DNA from: Candidatus Eisenbergiella stercoravium
GTDB lineage: Bacteria; Bacillota; Clostridia; Lachnospirales; Lachnospiraceae
Assembly: GCA_019113175.1 (NCBI GenBank)
Contig: DXHY01000059.1
Location: forward strand, 62,001-126,000
DNA length: 64,000 nt
Direction of reading: 5' to 3'
The position numbers were made by a program, and so were the translations under genes. Below are positions 33,098 through 42,094 of the stretch, one piece after another; the first letter of the stretch is position 1; every line of letters begins with the position of its first letter. The notes below the pieces were generated by a model, which saw nothing but the letters and a program-made list of their open reading frames with translations, searched no databases and was not told where the DNA came from.

Positions 33098-35052
33098 ATC
33101 CCGTCCTCTCCCTCATAATCCTGGACCACATCATAATCCAGGCTGGAAAAATCCACCGCGCCAAGGCTGTCCGGCCCCTCGTTTTTTCTGTAGTTTCTGG
33201 TGAAATCCCGCACAGCTTCCAGAAACTGCTCGCCGTATTTTTCATATTTGAAAACGCCCACGCCGGAGACGGTAAGCATCTGCTCCCGGTCCACAGGGCG
33301 CACAATGCACATATGGGCCAGGGTTTTGTCCGAAAATACGATATAGGACGGCACGCCCTCCGCGTTGGCGATTCTGCCGCGCAGGCGGCGCAGCACCTCG
33401 AACAGCTGCTCTTCTTCCTCGTCCAGCACAAACCCGCCCGGCGTACGGGCCGCTTTCTTCTTTCCGGCCGTTTTGCCCGCCGCGCTTCTTTTCTCCGAAG
33501 GCTCCTGTTCCCTGGCCATTTTCATGATGACCCGTTCGCCCTCCTCCAGAATCCGCGCCGATTTTTCCGTGAGCTTCACGACGGCGTAATCGTCCGGCGT
33601 GACGGCGAGATACTCCTGCAGCATGAGATAGTTCATCACCTGGCGCAGCCGGTGGGTGGGAACTTTGGCAAGGCTGGCATAATAGACGTTTTCATCCATC
33701 CGGTACTGCCGGATTTTGGCCGTATTCGCGCCATGAACCGTATCGATGATCACGTTGGTTCCATACCTCTGACGGCACTGGCGCACGCAGCCCATCAGCT
33801 TCTGCGCGATTTCCGTCACGTCCGTTTCCTCGAACTGGCTCAGGCAGTTGGAGCAGTTCCCGCAGTAATTGGAGCCGTATTCTCCGAAATAGCGAAGGAT
33901 GTAATCCCGCAGGCATTCGTTTGTGAAGCAGTAAAAGGTCATTTTCCGAAGCCTCTGGCGGTCCCGCTCCTGCACCACCTGGCGGGTCAGCTCGTCCAGC
34001 TCCTCATTTTCCGTGTTATGGTCGATGAAAAACTGGTTCGTCACCACATCCTGTCCGCCGTAGAGCAGAATGCACTGGGCCGGCTGGCCGTCCCGCCCGG
34101 CGCGCCCCGCCTCCTGGTAATAGCTTTCCATGTTTTTGGGCATGTTGTAATGGACCACAAAACGCACGTTGGACTTATCGATTCCCATGCCGAAAGCGTT
34201 GGTGGCCACCATGATGGGATACCGGTCATAGATGAAATCGTCCTGGTTCTGTCTGCGCTCCTCGTCGCTTAAGCCCGCGTGATACCGGGTCGCAGGAAAG
34301 CCATCATTACGGAGTCTGGCGCAGACCTCCTCCACCACCTTTCTGGTCAGGCAGTAGATGATGCCGCTCTCTCCCTCATGAAGCTCCAGATATTTTCTGG
34401 TTGCCGCATACTTATCCTTCGGGGACTGCACGGCAAAATAGAGATTGGGCCGGTCAAAGCCCGTGGTGGAGATCACCGGATCGCGCAGCTGGAGAAGGTC
34501 CACGATGTCCTCCCGGACCTCCTTCGTCGCAGTTGCCGTAAACGCGCTGACGACAGGCCGCCGGGGCAGCCTGTCGATAAATTCCGCAATTTTCAGATAA
34601 CCCGGCCGGAAATCCTGTCCCCACTGGGAAACGCAGTGAGCCTCATCCACCGCCACCATGACGATCGGCGCCTGAAGCGCGAACTGGAGAAAATCATCGG
34701 TAAGCAGCCGCTCCGGCGCCACATAAATGAGAGTATAGCGGCCCTGTGCCGCAAGGGCGAGGGCCTTTTTATACTGGGCCCAGGTGAGAGAGCTGTTCAG
34801 ATAGGCCGCATGTACCCCGGCCTGATTCAGCGCCGATACCTGATCCTTCATGAGGGAGATCAGCGGAGAAACCACAAGAGTGATCTTTCCCATCACCAGG
34901 GCGGGCACCTGATAACAGATGGATTTTCCCGCCCCGGTTGGCATGACGCCGAAGGTATCTCTTCCAGCGAGAATGCCGTCGATCAGCGTCTCCTGTCCTT
35001 CCCGAAAGCTGTCATAGCCGAAATACTGTTTTAACACCTCATATTTATCCAT
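33094..35052 (-). CDS. recQ: ATP-dependent DNA helicase RecQ
   Basis: A 652-aa 3'-5' DNA helicase for recombination and repair. Superfamily 2 motifs: [16 protein letters not shown] (motif I, about residue 38), [10 protein letters not shown] (Ia), [16 protein letters not shown] (II plus the RecQ aromatic loop), FTATAT (III), and [20 protein letters not shown] with [10 protein letters not shown] (V/VI). The zinc module uses Cys in [26 protein letters not shown]. The winged-helix domain follows, and an HRDC domain occupies about 545-630. Full family length and all key residues present. It is followed by the GerMN-like lipoprotein gene with a 4-bp overlap. Confidence 0.96.
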   Translation of the reverse strand: MDKYEVLKQYFGYDSFREGQETLIDGILAGRDTFGVMPTGAGKSICYQVPALVMGKITLVVSPLISLMKDQVSALNQAGVHAAYLNSSLTWAQYKKALALAAQGRYTLIYVAPERLLTDDFLQFALQAPIVMVAVDEAHCVSQWGQDFRPGYLKIAEFIDRLPRRPVVSAFTATATKEVREDIVDLLQLRDPVISTTGFDRPNLYFAVQSPKDKYAATRKYLELHEGESGIIYCLTRKVVEEVCARLRNDGFPATRYHAGLSDEERRQNQDDFIYDRYPIMVATNAFGMGIDKSNVRFVVHYNMPKNMESYYQEAGRAGRDGQPAQCILLYGGQDVVTNQFFIDHNTENEELDELTRQVVQERDRQRLRKMTFYCFTNECLRDYILRYFGEYGSNYCGNCSNCLSQFEETDVTEIAQKLMGCVRQCRQRYGTNVIIDTVHGANTAKIRQYRMDENVYYASLAKVPTHRLRQVMNYLMLQEYLAVTPDDYAVVKLTEKSARILEEGERVIMKMAREQEPSEKRSAAGKTAGKKKAARTPGGFVLDEEEEQLFEVLRRLRGRIANAEGVPSYIVFSDKTLAHMCIVRPVDREQMLTVSGVGVFKYEKYGEQFLEAVRDFTRNYRKNEGPDSLGAVDFSSLDYDVVQDYEGEDGM

Positions 35053-35132
35053 GAATTTCTGTATACTCCTGATGCAGACGGATGTGCTCCGGGCTTTCTG
35101 CCCGAAGAACGGCTGCCTCCAGTCCGGACAGC

Positions 35133-37208
35133 CTATCCCACCTGGGTCAGATAACTGCTCACTGCGTACACCGTCTGTCCGTTGTAGATCAGTTTCGTCC
35201 AGCCCCGGTCCTTATCCTCCGCGATCCGCTCTGCCGTAGCGTCCCCGGTAAGCTGTGCTACCACCTGAGAGGGCGCATTCGTTGTAGGAAGGGTGCGCAG
35301 GTTGGTCTGTCCGCTCTTCGCCATCATGATTCCGGAAGCCGCCGTAAAGTGCATGCCGGCCTCCGGATTTTCATCCGTAATTTTTTCCTGTTCCTTATAA
35401 TCCATGCTGGTGGCAAGCAGCCGGGAAGAGGCATAGACCACCTGACCGTTCACCTCCAGCCTGGACCAGCCGGAATCGCTGATACCGGTGCGCACCACGG
35501 CCTCGCCGTAGTTCAGGGTGCCAACCACATTTCCCGTGACGGTGCTGGGCTGATCCCTCAGGTTCACCCGATCCCTCGCCGTCACCGCCTCGCTCACGTC
35601 CCGGAAAACCACGCCCGCGGATTCGCTGGTCCCATCGTCCGCCTGCGCGCTTCCGGAGACTGCCGTCTCTCCTGAGGAATCATCCTCCGCTGCCTCACTC
35701 TGAGAAGCACTGTCCCCGGCATTGCCGGTCTCCGCCGTTCCGCTCTGGGAAGCGCTATCTGCCGCATTGCCGCCTTCCCCGCTTCCCGATGCGCTTCCGC
35801 TCAAATCCGTGGTCAGGAAATTATGCACCGCATACAGCTTCTGCCCATTGTAGATCACCCGGTCCCAGCCGTTGCTTCCGATTCCTGTCCGCTGTACCGT
35901 CTCCCCGCTCCGAAGCTGGTAGACCACCTCGCTGTCCAGCGTACTGGGAAGGGTGCGCAGGTTGGTCAGTTCCTTCGCCGTCACTGTATCGTTCACTTCC
36001 GTAAAATTTATGCCAAGCTCCGGATTGGCCGCCACCTCTTCCGCCGGCGTCTGATCCTTCGCCTCAGCCGCCTGACTGTAGCCGAAATAAGCCAGATTCA
36101 CATCCACGCTTCCCCGGATGCCTGCCACCTTTCCCTGGCTGGTATACTGCCACATCGCATGGCTTCCGCTGTAGGTGGAAGCGGGCGTCTCCGGATAAGG
36201 CTGCTCCGGATACTGGGACACCCATACCCGGTACCTGCTCCCCAGAGTATCCATGTTCCACTGAGCGTTTCCTTCCATTTCATTTCGGGGAGCATAAAAC
36301 ATGGGGGTATAGCCCGCCGCTGAAATGGTATCCAGAAAGGCGCAGGCGATCGTTGTCCTCTCTTCCGACCCCAGCCCGTACTGCCTGCTGTCCGGCGACT
36401 GAAAATCCTCACAGTTATAAGCCACCGGATAGGTAATCTGATATCTGGAAATAAAATCCGCCACCCATGCAGCTTCCTCTCGCGCCTCCTCTTCCGTCAC
36501 CGCGGAAGAGAAAAAATAGGCTCCCACAAGAAGCCCGTTCTTTGTGGCCTCCTGCAGATTGTAACGGGCGCCCGGATCCTCATAGATGATTCCCGTCACT
36601 TTCGTCCGGTAGCCCACACGGATCATGGCGAACTCCACGCCGGACTGCGCCACCTGCTCCCAGTCGATGGAACCCTGATACTTGGACACATCGATGCCCA
36701 GCGTTACCTCGTCGGTCTCGCCCTCCGCCTTTGCCGCGGCATTCAGATCCACAGAAGCACCGCCGCCCGTTCCGGCTGCGTTGGCTCCGCCCTGAGGATC
36801 CTCCTCATCGTCCACGCTGCCCACCTCAGCCGCCACGGTAGACTTTACCATGCTCTCTTCCTGTATCTCACCGGAAGCCGCCGTTTCCAGACCGCTTCCC
36901 GTCTCTTCCGCCCGGCCTTCCGAAGCTGTGCCCGTACCGTTTTCTTCAGGTTGTGCGTCAGCACCAACCTGTTGTGCGTCAGCACCAACCTGTTGTGCGT
37001 CAGCATCAATCTGTTGCGCGTCAGCATCGGTCTCCTGTGCACCGGCCTGCCCTGATACAGCGCCCGCAGTTCCACCGCAGCCCCGCAGCGTCAGAATCAC
37101 CGCTGTAACAACAGCGATCACCAGTACGGCGGCTCCCGCCGGAACAGCCACGCTGATCCAGTCCGTTCTTCTCCTTCTGTGCCGTCCATGCCTTCTTCTT
37201 TTCGTCAT
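35133..37208 (-). CDS. Membrane-anchored GH25 lysozyme with three SH3 domains
   Basis: A 691-aa cell-wall hydrolase cleaving between MurNAc and GlcNAc. A basic cytoplasmic tail and one helix (about 18-40) anchor the protein. A repetitive linker with QQVGADA units follows, encoded by a 21-bp tandem repeat. The GH25 domain starts at [15 protein letters not shown], includes FAMIRVGYR and [14 protein letters not shown], and ends near [12 protein letters not shown]. Where many GH25 enzymes have an Asp-x-Glu catalytic pair this one reads NCED, with Asn in place of the Asp. Three bacterial SH3 repeats ([24 protein letters not shown]) probably bind peptidoglycan. Promoter TTGCGC-18-TATAAT lies upstream. 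Confidence 0.93.
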   Translation of the reverse strand: MTKRRRHGRHRRRRTDWISVAVPAGAAVLVIAVVTAVILTLRGCGGTAGAVSGQAGAQETDADAQQIDADAQQVGADAQQVGADAQPEENGTGTASEGRAEETGSGLETAASGEIQEESMVKSTVAAEVGSVDDEEDPQGGANAAGTGGGASVDLNAAAKAEGETDEVTLGIDVSKYQGSIDWEQVAQSGVEFAMIRVGYRTKVTGIIYEDPGARYNLQEATKNGLLVGAYFFSSAVTEEEAREEAAWVADFISRYQITYPVAYNCEDFQSPDSRQYGLGSEERTTIACAFLDTISAAGYTPMFYAPRNEMEGNAQWNMDTLGSRYRVWVSQYPEQPYPETPASTYSGSHAMWQYTSQGKVAGIRGSVDVNLAYFGYSQAAEAKDQTPAEEVAANPELGINFTEVNDTVTAKELTNLRTLPSTLDSEVVYQLRSGETVQRTGIGSNGWDRVIYNGQKLYAVHNFLTTDLSGSASGSGEGGNAADSASQSGTAETGNAGDSASQSEAAEDDSSGETAVSGSAQADDGTSESAGVVFRDVSEAVTARDRVNLRDQPSTVTGNVVGTLNYGEAVVRTGISDSGWSRLEVNGQVVYASSRLLATSMDYKEQEKITDENPEAGMHFTAASGIMMAKSGQTNLRTLPTTNAPSQVVAQLTGDATAERIAEDKDRGWTKLIYNGQTVYAVSSYLTQVG
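36950..37040. repeat. 21-bp in-frame tandem repeat in the GH25 linker
   Basis: About four copies of a 21-bp unit (GTTGTGCGTCAGCACCAACC plus one base), the first two nearly identical and the rest drifting. Each adds seven residues, so copy number could change linker length without a frameshift. Confidence 0.85.
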
Positions 37209-37351
37209 TCCCGCCCCTTCTTTCGCAGCTTATAAAGCTCATATTCCACAGAAAATTTTGTTTTTTCGACTTCGCTTCTATTATAAAACCGCCTGTCCAA
37301 AGGGCGCAATGGCTCCCTGCGGGAATTAAAAAATTATTAAGAAGTGGGGAG

Positions 37352-37385
37352 GTTACTGTTCGCCGGCTTGCCGTTGAACAGTAAC
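37352..37385. other. Inverted repeat between the YbaK-like and GH25 genes
   Basis: GTTACTGTTC and GAACAGTAAC form a perfect 10-bp stem around a GC-rich 14-base loop that can itself fold. No T-run is seen on the plus side; on the minus strand A/T-rich sequence follows 15 bases later. It may terminate the YbaK-like gene message. Confidence 0.55.
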
Positions 37386-37417
37386 GTATGGGGCAAACAG
37401 ATCTGCCGGGAACGGTC

Positions 37418-37918
37418 TCAGCCCGCCTTCGCCTGCTCCTCTTCCCAGCCCTTGCATACATCCACCCATTCCGCGCTTCCGGAATATTCCTCCAGCTCCT
37501 GCATGGTCAGCTCGATAGCGCTGTTGCTGCTGCCACAGGCGGGAAATACGGTGGAAAACCGCTTCAGGGATTCATCCAGATAGATTTTCACCCCGTCGTT
37601 CACCGCAAAGGGGCACACTCCGCCCACCGCATGGCCGATTTTTTCCTCTACCTCTGCAGCCGGGATCATCTTCGCCTTCATGCCGAAGCGCGCCTTATAC
37701 TTGGCGTTATCCACCTTCGCATCCCCTGCCGCGACGATCAATACACATTCCTCTCCCTGATAGAAGGACAGGGTCTTTGCGATCCGCTTTCCTTCACAGT
37801 GCAGAGCCTGCGCCGCCAGCTCCACCGTAGCGCTGGAGACCTCAAACTCCTGAATCCGGTCCTGTGCATTCCACTGCTTTAAATATTCTCTCACTCTTTC
37901 GATTGCCATTTCATCCAT
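37418..37918 (-). CDS. YbaK/EbsC-family aminoacyl-tRNA deacylase
   Basis: A 166-aa cytoplasmic editing protein of the Cys-tRNA(Pro)/Ala-tRNA(Pro) deacylase family. Key motifs are GKRIAKTLSF, CVLIVAAGDAKVD, and IGHAVGGVCPFAV, the last being the YbaK substrate loop (GG-x-x-PFG type). The gene overlaps the 3' end of the HD hydrolase gene by 28 bp, and its start ATG 37918 sits five bases after GGAGG within that gene. Tight coupling suggests one transcript starting at the HD gene. Confidence 0.9.
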   Translation of the reverse strand: MDEMAIERVREYLKQWNAQDRIQEFEVSSATVELAAQALHCEGKRIAKTLSFYQGEECVLIVAAGDAKVDNAKYKARFGMKAKMIPAAEVEEKIGHAVGGVCPFAVNDGVKIYLDESLKRFSTVFPACGSSNSAIELTMQELEEYSGSAEWVDVCKGWEEEQAKAG

Positions 37919-38667
37919 TCCTCCATGTGCTTCCTGACTGCCGCGAACTGCTCCATCGTTATGGGATTGTCCGAGGAGAAGGAAAGCATCTTTTCCAAGT
38001 ATCCCTGTTCCCGCACGATCCGGAGACTGACAGGAAACACCAGCTCATACACCAGGGAAATATGACCGATCACATGATCAGCAGCCGTCCTTTTCAGGCT
38101 CCGAAGCACCGCCTTATCCTCATAAAAGGCGGCAAGTACCTCGGGAGATACCTGACAGCTTCGCAGCTCCTGCGTGGAAACATTATAGATTTCCTCCAGC
38201 GGAAAATCCACGTTTACCTTCAGGATATCGATCTTGTCCGCATCCCTCAGTATATTGCAGAAACGGGCTGTCCGCCCGTCCAGTCCCTCCGGAATCCGGT
38301 AGGCGCTGTGCCAGGCCACGGCCGTACGCAACAGTTCGTCCTCCCCGGAATCGCTGACATAATCCCGGATTCTGTCTGAAGAAAACAGAATCTCCGCCCC
38401 GTACCGGGCATGGTCGATGGACTCCGCGTCGATGAAGGTTCCATACCTCCTCAGCTGTTCAAAACGTCCCACATCATGCAGAAGTCCTGCAAGCCAGGCC
38501 AGATCCTGCTCCTCCCCGGTCATCTCAAGAGACCGCGCGATTTTTTCACAAAGCTGCGCAACCCGCCAGGTATGTTCGATTTTCAGCCGTACCTTATCGT
38601 CCTGCACGTCATAATGCGACGTATATTCCCGGAACGCGTCCGAAGCTTTCTTTCTGTCTATTTTCAT
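37891..38667 (-). CDS. HD-domain phosphohydrolase
   Basis: About 258 aa. The HD metal-binding residues are visible as KIEHTWRVAQLCEKIA (first His), LAGLLHDVGRFEQ (His-Asp pair), and DADKIDILKV (last Asp). This order matches predicted HD phosphohydrolases acting on nucleotides or signalling nucleotides; the true substrate is unknown. The track ORF starts at 38793, but ATG 38667 (MKIDRKKAS) with GAGGA about six bases upstream is the clear start, placing the structured leader entirely in the untranslated region. It is followed by the overlapping YbaK-like gene. Confidence 0.88.
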   Translation of the reverse strand: MKIDRKKASDAFREYTSHYDVQDDKVRLKIEHTWRVAQLCEKIARSLEMTGEEQDLAWLAGLLHDVGRFEQLRRYGTFIDAESIDHARYGAEILFSSDRIRDYVSDSGEDELLRTAVAWHSAYRIPEGLDGRTARFCNILRDADKIDILKVNVDFPLEEIYNVSTQELRSCQVSPEVLAAFYEDKAVLRSLKRTAADHVIGHISLVYELVFPVSLRIVREQGYLEKMLSFSSDNPITMEQFAAVRKHMEEWMKWQSKE

Positions 38668-38680
38668 TTTAATCCTCATT

Positions 38681-38757
38681 CCGGAGCGTAGCAAAGCTTT
38701 GCTTTGCCGTGACGGGGCGATGCCTAAGAGCAATTTGTGACGCTCCGGCACAAATTG
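38681..38757 (-). promoter_or_regulatory. Structured leader of the HD gene, same architecture as the PHP leader
   Basis: Minus strand: 9-bp hairpin CAATTTGTG/CACAAATTG with 9-nt loop CCGGAGCGT, about 50 nt of spacer containing the palindrome AGCAAAGCTTTGCT, then ACGCTCCGG, fully complementary to the loop, four bases before the GAGGA ribosome site. Compared with the PHP leader, one A-U loop pair is replaced by G-C on both sides, and the hairpin stem also covaries. Confidence 0.6.
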
Positions 38758-38799
38758 CCACCGAACCTGTCCGGCTGTGAAACAATAAGCCATCCGGCT

Positions 38800-39474
38800 T
38801 CACCGGATCACAAGCCCCATCAGCCTGGCCAGCTCCGCCGCCTGGTACAGATCCACCACAGCCCCGGCCAGTTCCTTTTTTTCATCGGATATCAGAATGC
38901 CCTCGATCTCACAGCTGCGCAGGTCCAGACCGCGCAGAGCGGTTCCGAACAGATTGGCCCGGTTCAGCTTCACCCGGTTCAGCCCCGTTTTCTTCAGCCG
39001 GCATTCCTCCAGATAGCTCTCCTGCAGATCGCAGCCGTTCAGCAGAGCCGACTCCCAGGATGTACCGCTGAAATTGGCATAGGAAAACACGCAGTCCTCC
39101 ATCCGGACTTCCTTAAGCAGACTTTCATGAAAATCCGCTCCCACACCCTTTACGGAAAGGAAGGCACACCTGTGAAAATAACAGTCTGTCAGCCTGCTTC
39201 CGGAAAAGTCGCAGCCACGAAATAAAACGTCCACAAAGGACGCCTTTTCAAAATCGCAGTCATGGAAGCTGCAGCCGGATAATTCCACACTTTTCAGGCT
39301 TCCCCTGTAAAAGCTCTCACCCTCCGCCGCAATTCCCTTCAGCAGACATTCCTCTGCCTGCCGCTCCTGTTCGATGCAGTCGAGCAGCCACTGAAGGGGA
39401 TTTTCAGGCACAACGGGAGCATTGTGAAGAATGGGAGCCATCACTCCGCCCCGTATTCCTGCTTTTTTGTTCAT
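38800..39474 (-). CDS. Pentapeptide repeat protein
   Basis: A 224-aa protein whose residues about 55-205 consist of A(D/N)Lxx-type pentapeptides: LSGCSFHDCDFEKASFVDV, CDFSGSRLTDCYFHRC, NFSGTSWESALLNGCDLQES, NRANLFGTALRGLDLRSCEIEG. These coil into a quadrilateral beta-helix. Some relatives mimic DNA and protect gyrase; others have no known role, and nothing here decides. No membrane segment or signal peptide is seen. It stands alone upstream of the HD gene on the same strand. Confidence 0.88.
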   Translation of the reverse strand: MNKKAGIRGGVMAPILHNAPVVPENPLQWLLDCIEQERQAEECLLKGIAAEGESFYRGSLKSVELSGCSFHDCDFEKASFVDVLFRGCDFSGSRLTDCYFHRCAFLSVKGVGADFHESLLKEVRMEDCVFSYANFSGTSWESALLNGCDLQESYLEECRLKKTGLNRVKLNRANLFGTALRGLDLRSCEIEGILISDEKKELAGAVVDLYQAAELARLMGLVIR

Positions 39475-39695
39475 CCGCCTTCCCCCTTTTCCTGTGCAGA
39501 TGCCGGAAGCTGCCCGCTTCCTGTCCGAACCGTCCGTTTCTTACTATATAATAAGAAAGGATTTCCGTCAATCCCGCCGCGGCCGTATCACGCTTCTGTA
39601 AAAAGCTTTACATTTCTTTATCTTTTCTTCTGCTTCTCTTTAGTAATGCCATTTATAATAATCTCAAAATAACACAGAAAGGAAAAATCTATCTC

Positions 39696-40061
39696 ATGGC
39701 AATCGGAATTCTGATGCTCTTATTCATTATCATAAGTCTGCTCAGCCTGATCGGCATTCTGCTCCTGTTTTTATGGAAGGAGAGCCCCAAAAGAGAAATC
39801 CTGTTTCATCTTCTCGCTGTATGGGGCCTTCTGATCGCGGCCTGCGGCATCTTAAGCCTTCCGTCTAACTTTATTGCTTCCCGGATCATAAGTTTCTCTA
39901 TCGGGCTGCTCGCCGCAATCGGTCTGTTCTGGTACAGAAATATTGAGAAAAGAAGTGATGAAGCGGAAATGGAAACGATCAAATCTCATCATGCCGTCTC
40001 CTTCCTTCTCGTTACATCCTCCATTGTTCTCGGCATTCTGAAGCTGTACGGACTGGTCTGA
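39696..40061 (+). CDS. Small hypothetical membrane protein, 121 aa
   Basis: I do not recognise the family. Four hydrophobic segments are visible: about 3-26, 38-54, 62-80 and 98-118, the third separated from the fourth by a charged loop (RNIEKRSDEAEMETIKSHH). AAAGG lies upstream of ATG 39696 and a TATAAT about 45 bp before it. It is followed by its own terminator and then the ABC exporter pair, so co-transcription is unlikely although a functional link is possible. Confidence 0.65.
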   Translation: MAIGILMLLFIIISLLSLIGILLLFLWKESPKREILFHLLAVWGLLIAACGILSLPSNFIASRIISFSIGLLAAIGLFWYRNIEKRSDEAEMETIKSHHAVSFLLVTSSIVLGILKLYGLV

Positions 40062-40093
40062 GGGGATATCGTCATCCTTCCCTCTTCTTTCCC

Positions 40094-40126
40094 GGCCGGC
40101 CGCCGTTTCCTGCGGCCGGTCTTTTT
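40094..40126 (+). terminator. Terminator after the small membrane protein gene
   Basis: GGCCGGCCGC and GCGGCCGGTC pair over 10 bp (one G-T wobble) around an 8-base loop, followed by TTTTT. Confidence 0.8.
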
Positions 40127-40261
40127 CTACGCCAAAATAATACAAAAATAAAGCAAGAAAATACATTTTATTTTCTCCCCGATTTTCTATGATAAAAAGA
40201 CAGGAAGGGATTCCGGACTGAAGTTTTCCCGGAAAAACAGCTCAGGGAGGAAAGATAACTC

Positions 40262-42091
40262 ATGACACCTATGAAATGGTTCTACTCGTTCATCAAGCCG
40301 TACCGCCCACGAATTTTTCTCGGACTGGTACTGGTCACATTTCTGGCTGCTCTCGCCATCATCAACCCCGTTGTCAGCGGTCATGTGGTTGACGATGTCA
40401 TCAGCGGAGGACAGTATGAAAAGCTTCCGCTTCTGATCACCATACTGCTCCTTGTTACAGCCGCCAGAAGCGTGCTGCGTTTCTTCGTTCCCTATAATTT
40501 TGAAATCTGTTCTCAGGGTGTTCTCTTTCAAATGAGAGACGCGGTATTCCGAAAATTTCTGATGGAGGATTTCGCTTTTTACAACCGTAACCGCACCGGT
40601 GATCTGATGAGCCGCCAGACGGGCGATATGGACGCGATCCGCAACTTCGTTGCGAGCATCATCTCTTCCATTTATGAAAATGTGCTTTACTTCTGCTTCG
40701 CCCTGGTCATGGTATTTACCATCAATACAAAGCTGGCGCTGTGCATGCTGTGCATCCTGCCGTTTACGGTACTGTGCACCATTTCACAGTTCTTCCGCGT
40801 AAAGCCCGCCTTTCAGAACATCCGGAACCGTTTCTCCAGCCTGAATGCCTTCGTGCAGGAAAATATCAGCGGAAACCGGGTTGTCAAGGCCTTTGCAAAG
40901 GAAGATTTTGAAAAGGAAAAATTCGACCGGGAAAATGACGCCTATCGGGACGCGGAGCTGGGCGCGGCGGCCATCTGGTCCAAATATGTTCCTATCTTCG
41001 AATTCTTTTCCAATATTCTCACCGTCGTCCTCATCCTGCTTGGCGGTCTGATGGCGATCCGGGGAGAGCTTTCGCTGGGAAATCTGGTAACCGTCAACGG
41101 CTATCTGTGGATGCTGAACAACCCTCTGCGTATGGCAGGCTGGTTCATCAACGATGTCCAGCGCTTCATCACCTCAGTGGAAAAAATATACGCTACCTTC
41201 TCCGAAGATCCGCATATTTTCAAACCGAAGAATGCGGTGGAGAAAAAGCATCTGAAGGGAAGCGTGGAGTTCCGTCATGTTTCCTATCAGGCGGAGGACG
41301 CGCGCGACGTGGACATCATACGGGATGTCAGCTTTTCCGTTCATCCCGGTCAGACCATCGGCATTCTGGGGCCGACGGGCTCCGGAAAATCCACCATCAT
41401 GAACCTGCTCTGCCGCTTCTATGACGCGACAGAGGGCGAAGTGCTGGTGGACGGCATCAATGTAAAGGACATGGACCTGTACGATCTGCGTGACAATATC
41501 GGAATGGCCATGCAGGATGTCTTTCTCTTCTCCGATACCATCGAGGGAAATATCGCCTACGGCCGCCCCGACTGTTCCTTTGAGAAGGTGAAAAAGGCGG
41601 CAATCGCCGCGGACGCCAACCATTTCATCCAGGCCATGCCGGACGGCTATGACACAATCGTGGGAGAACGCGGCGTCGGTCTTTCCGGAGGCCAGAAGCA
41701 GAGAATCTCGCTTGCGAGAGCGCTGTTAAAGGATCCTGCCATTCTGATTCTGGATGATACCACGTCGGCCGTGGATATGGAAACGGAAACCTACATACAG
41801 AAGCAGCTGAAGAATCTGGAAGGAGCGCATACGATTTTCATCATTGCCTACCGCATCTCTTCTCTGAAAGACGCGGATCAGATTCTGGTCCTCGATCACG
41901 GACGGATTGCCGAGCGCGGCACCCATGAGGAGCTTCTGAAAAAGGACGGCTATTATGCCCGCGTATTTGAGCATCAGTATCACACGGACGCCAGAAAGGC
42001 GGCCGAAGCATATGAACGCGCAGCCTCACATACGGCGGCGGCTTCCGGCATACAGCATACCGCGGGAAACGCGGCAGGAAAGGAGGGATGA
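40262..42091 (+). CDS. ABC exporter half-transporter, degenerate-site subunit
   Basis: A 609-aa membrane-fused ABC protein with six helices in residues about 20-310 and an NBD from about 345. Walker A is GPTGSGKST and the signature is canonical LSGGQKQRISLARALL. The residue after Walker B is Asp, not Glu (ILILDDTTSAVD), and the switch His is Tyr (IIAYRISSL). Those two losses mark the degenerate ATP site of heterodimeric exporters such as TM287/288 (family knowledge). The partner follows three bases later and has the opposite set of intact motifs. The substrate is unknown; multidrug, lipid or peptide export are options. Confidence 0.94.
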   Translation: MTPMKWFYSFIKPYRPRIFLGLVLVTFLAALAIINPVVSGHVVDDVISGGQYEKLPLLITILLLVTAARSVLRFFVPYNFEICSQGVLFQMRDAVFRKFLMEDFAFYNRNRTGDLMSRQTGDMDAIRNFVASIISSIYENVLYFCFALVMVFTINTKLALCMLCILPFTVLCTISQFFRVKPAFQNIRNRFSSLNAFVQENISGNRVVKAFAKEDFEKEKFDRENDAYRDAELGAAAIWSKYVPIFEFFSNILTVVLILLGGLMAIRGELSLGNLVTVNGYLWMLNNPLRMAGWFINDVQRFITSVEKIYATFSEDPHIFKPKNAVEKKHLKGSVEFRHVSYQAEDARDVDIIRDVSFSVHPGQTIGILGPTGSGKSTIMNLLCRFYDATEGEVLVDGINVKDMDLYDLRDNIGMAMQDVFLFSDTIEGNIAYGRPDCSFEKVKKAAIAADANHFIQAMPDGYDTIVGERGVGLSGGQKQRISLARALLKDPAILILDDTTSAVDMETETYIQKQLKNLEGAHTIFIIAYRISSLKDADQILVLDHGRIAERGTHEELLKKDGYYARVFEHQYHTDARKAAEAYERAASHTAAASGIQHTAGNAAGKEG

Positions 42092-42094
42092 TAA

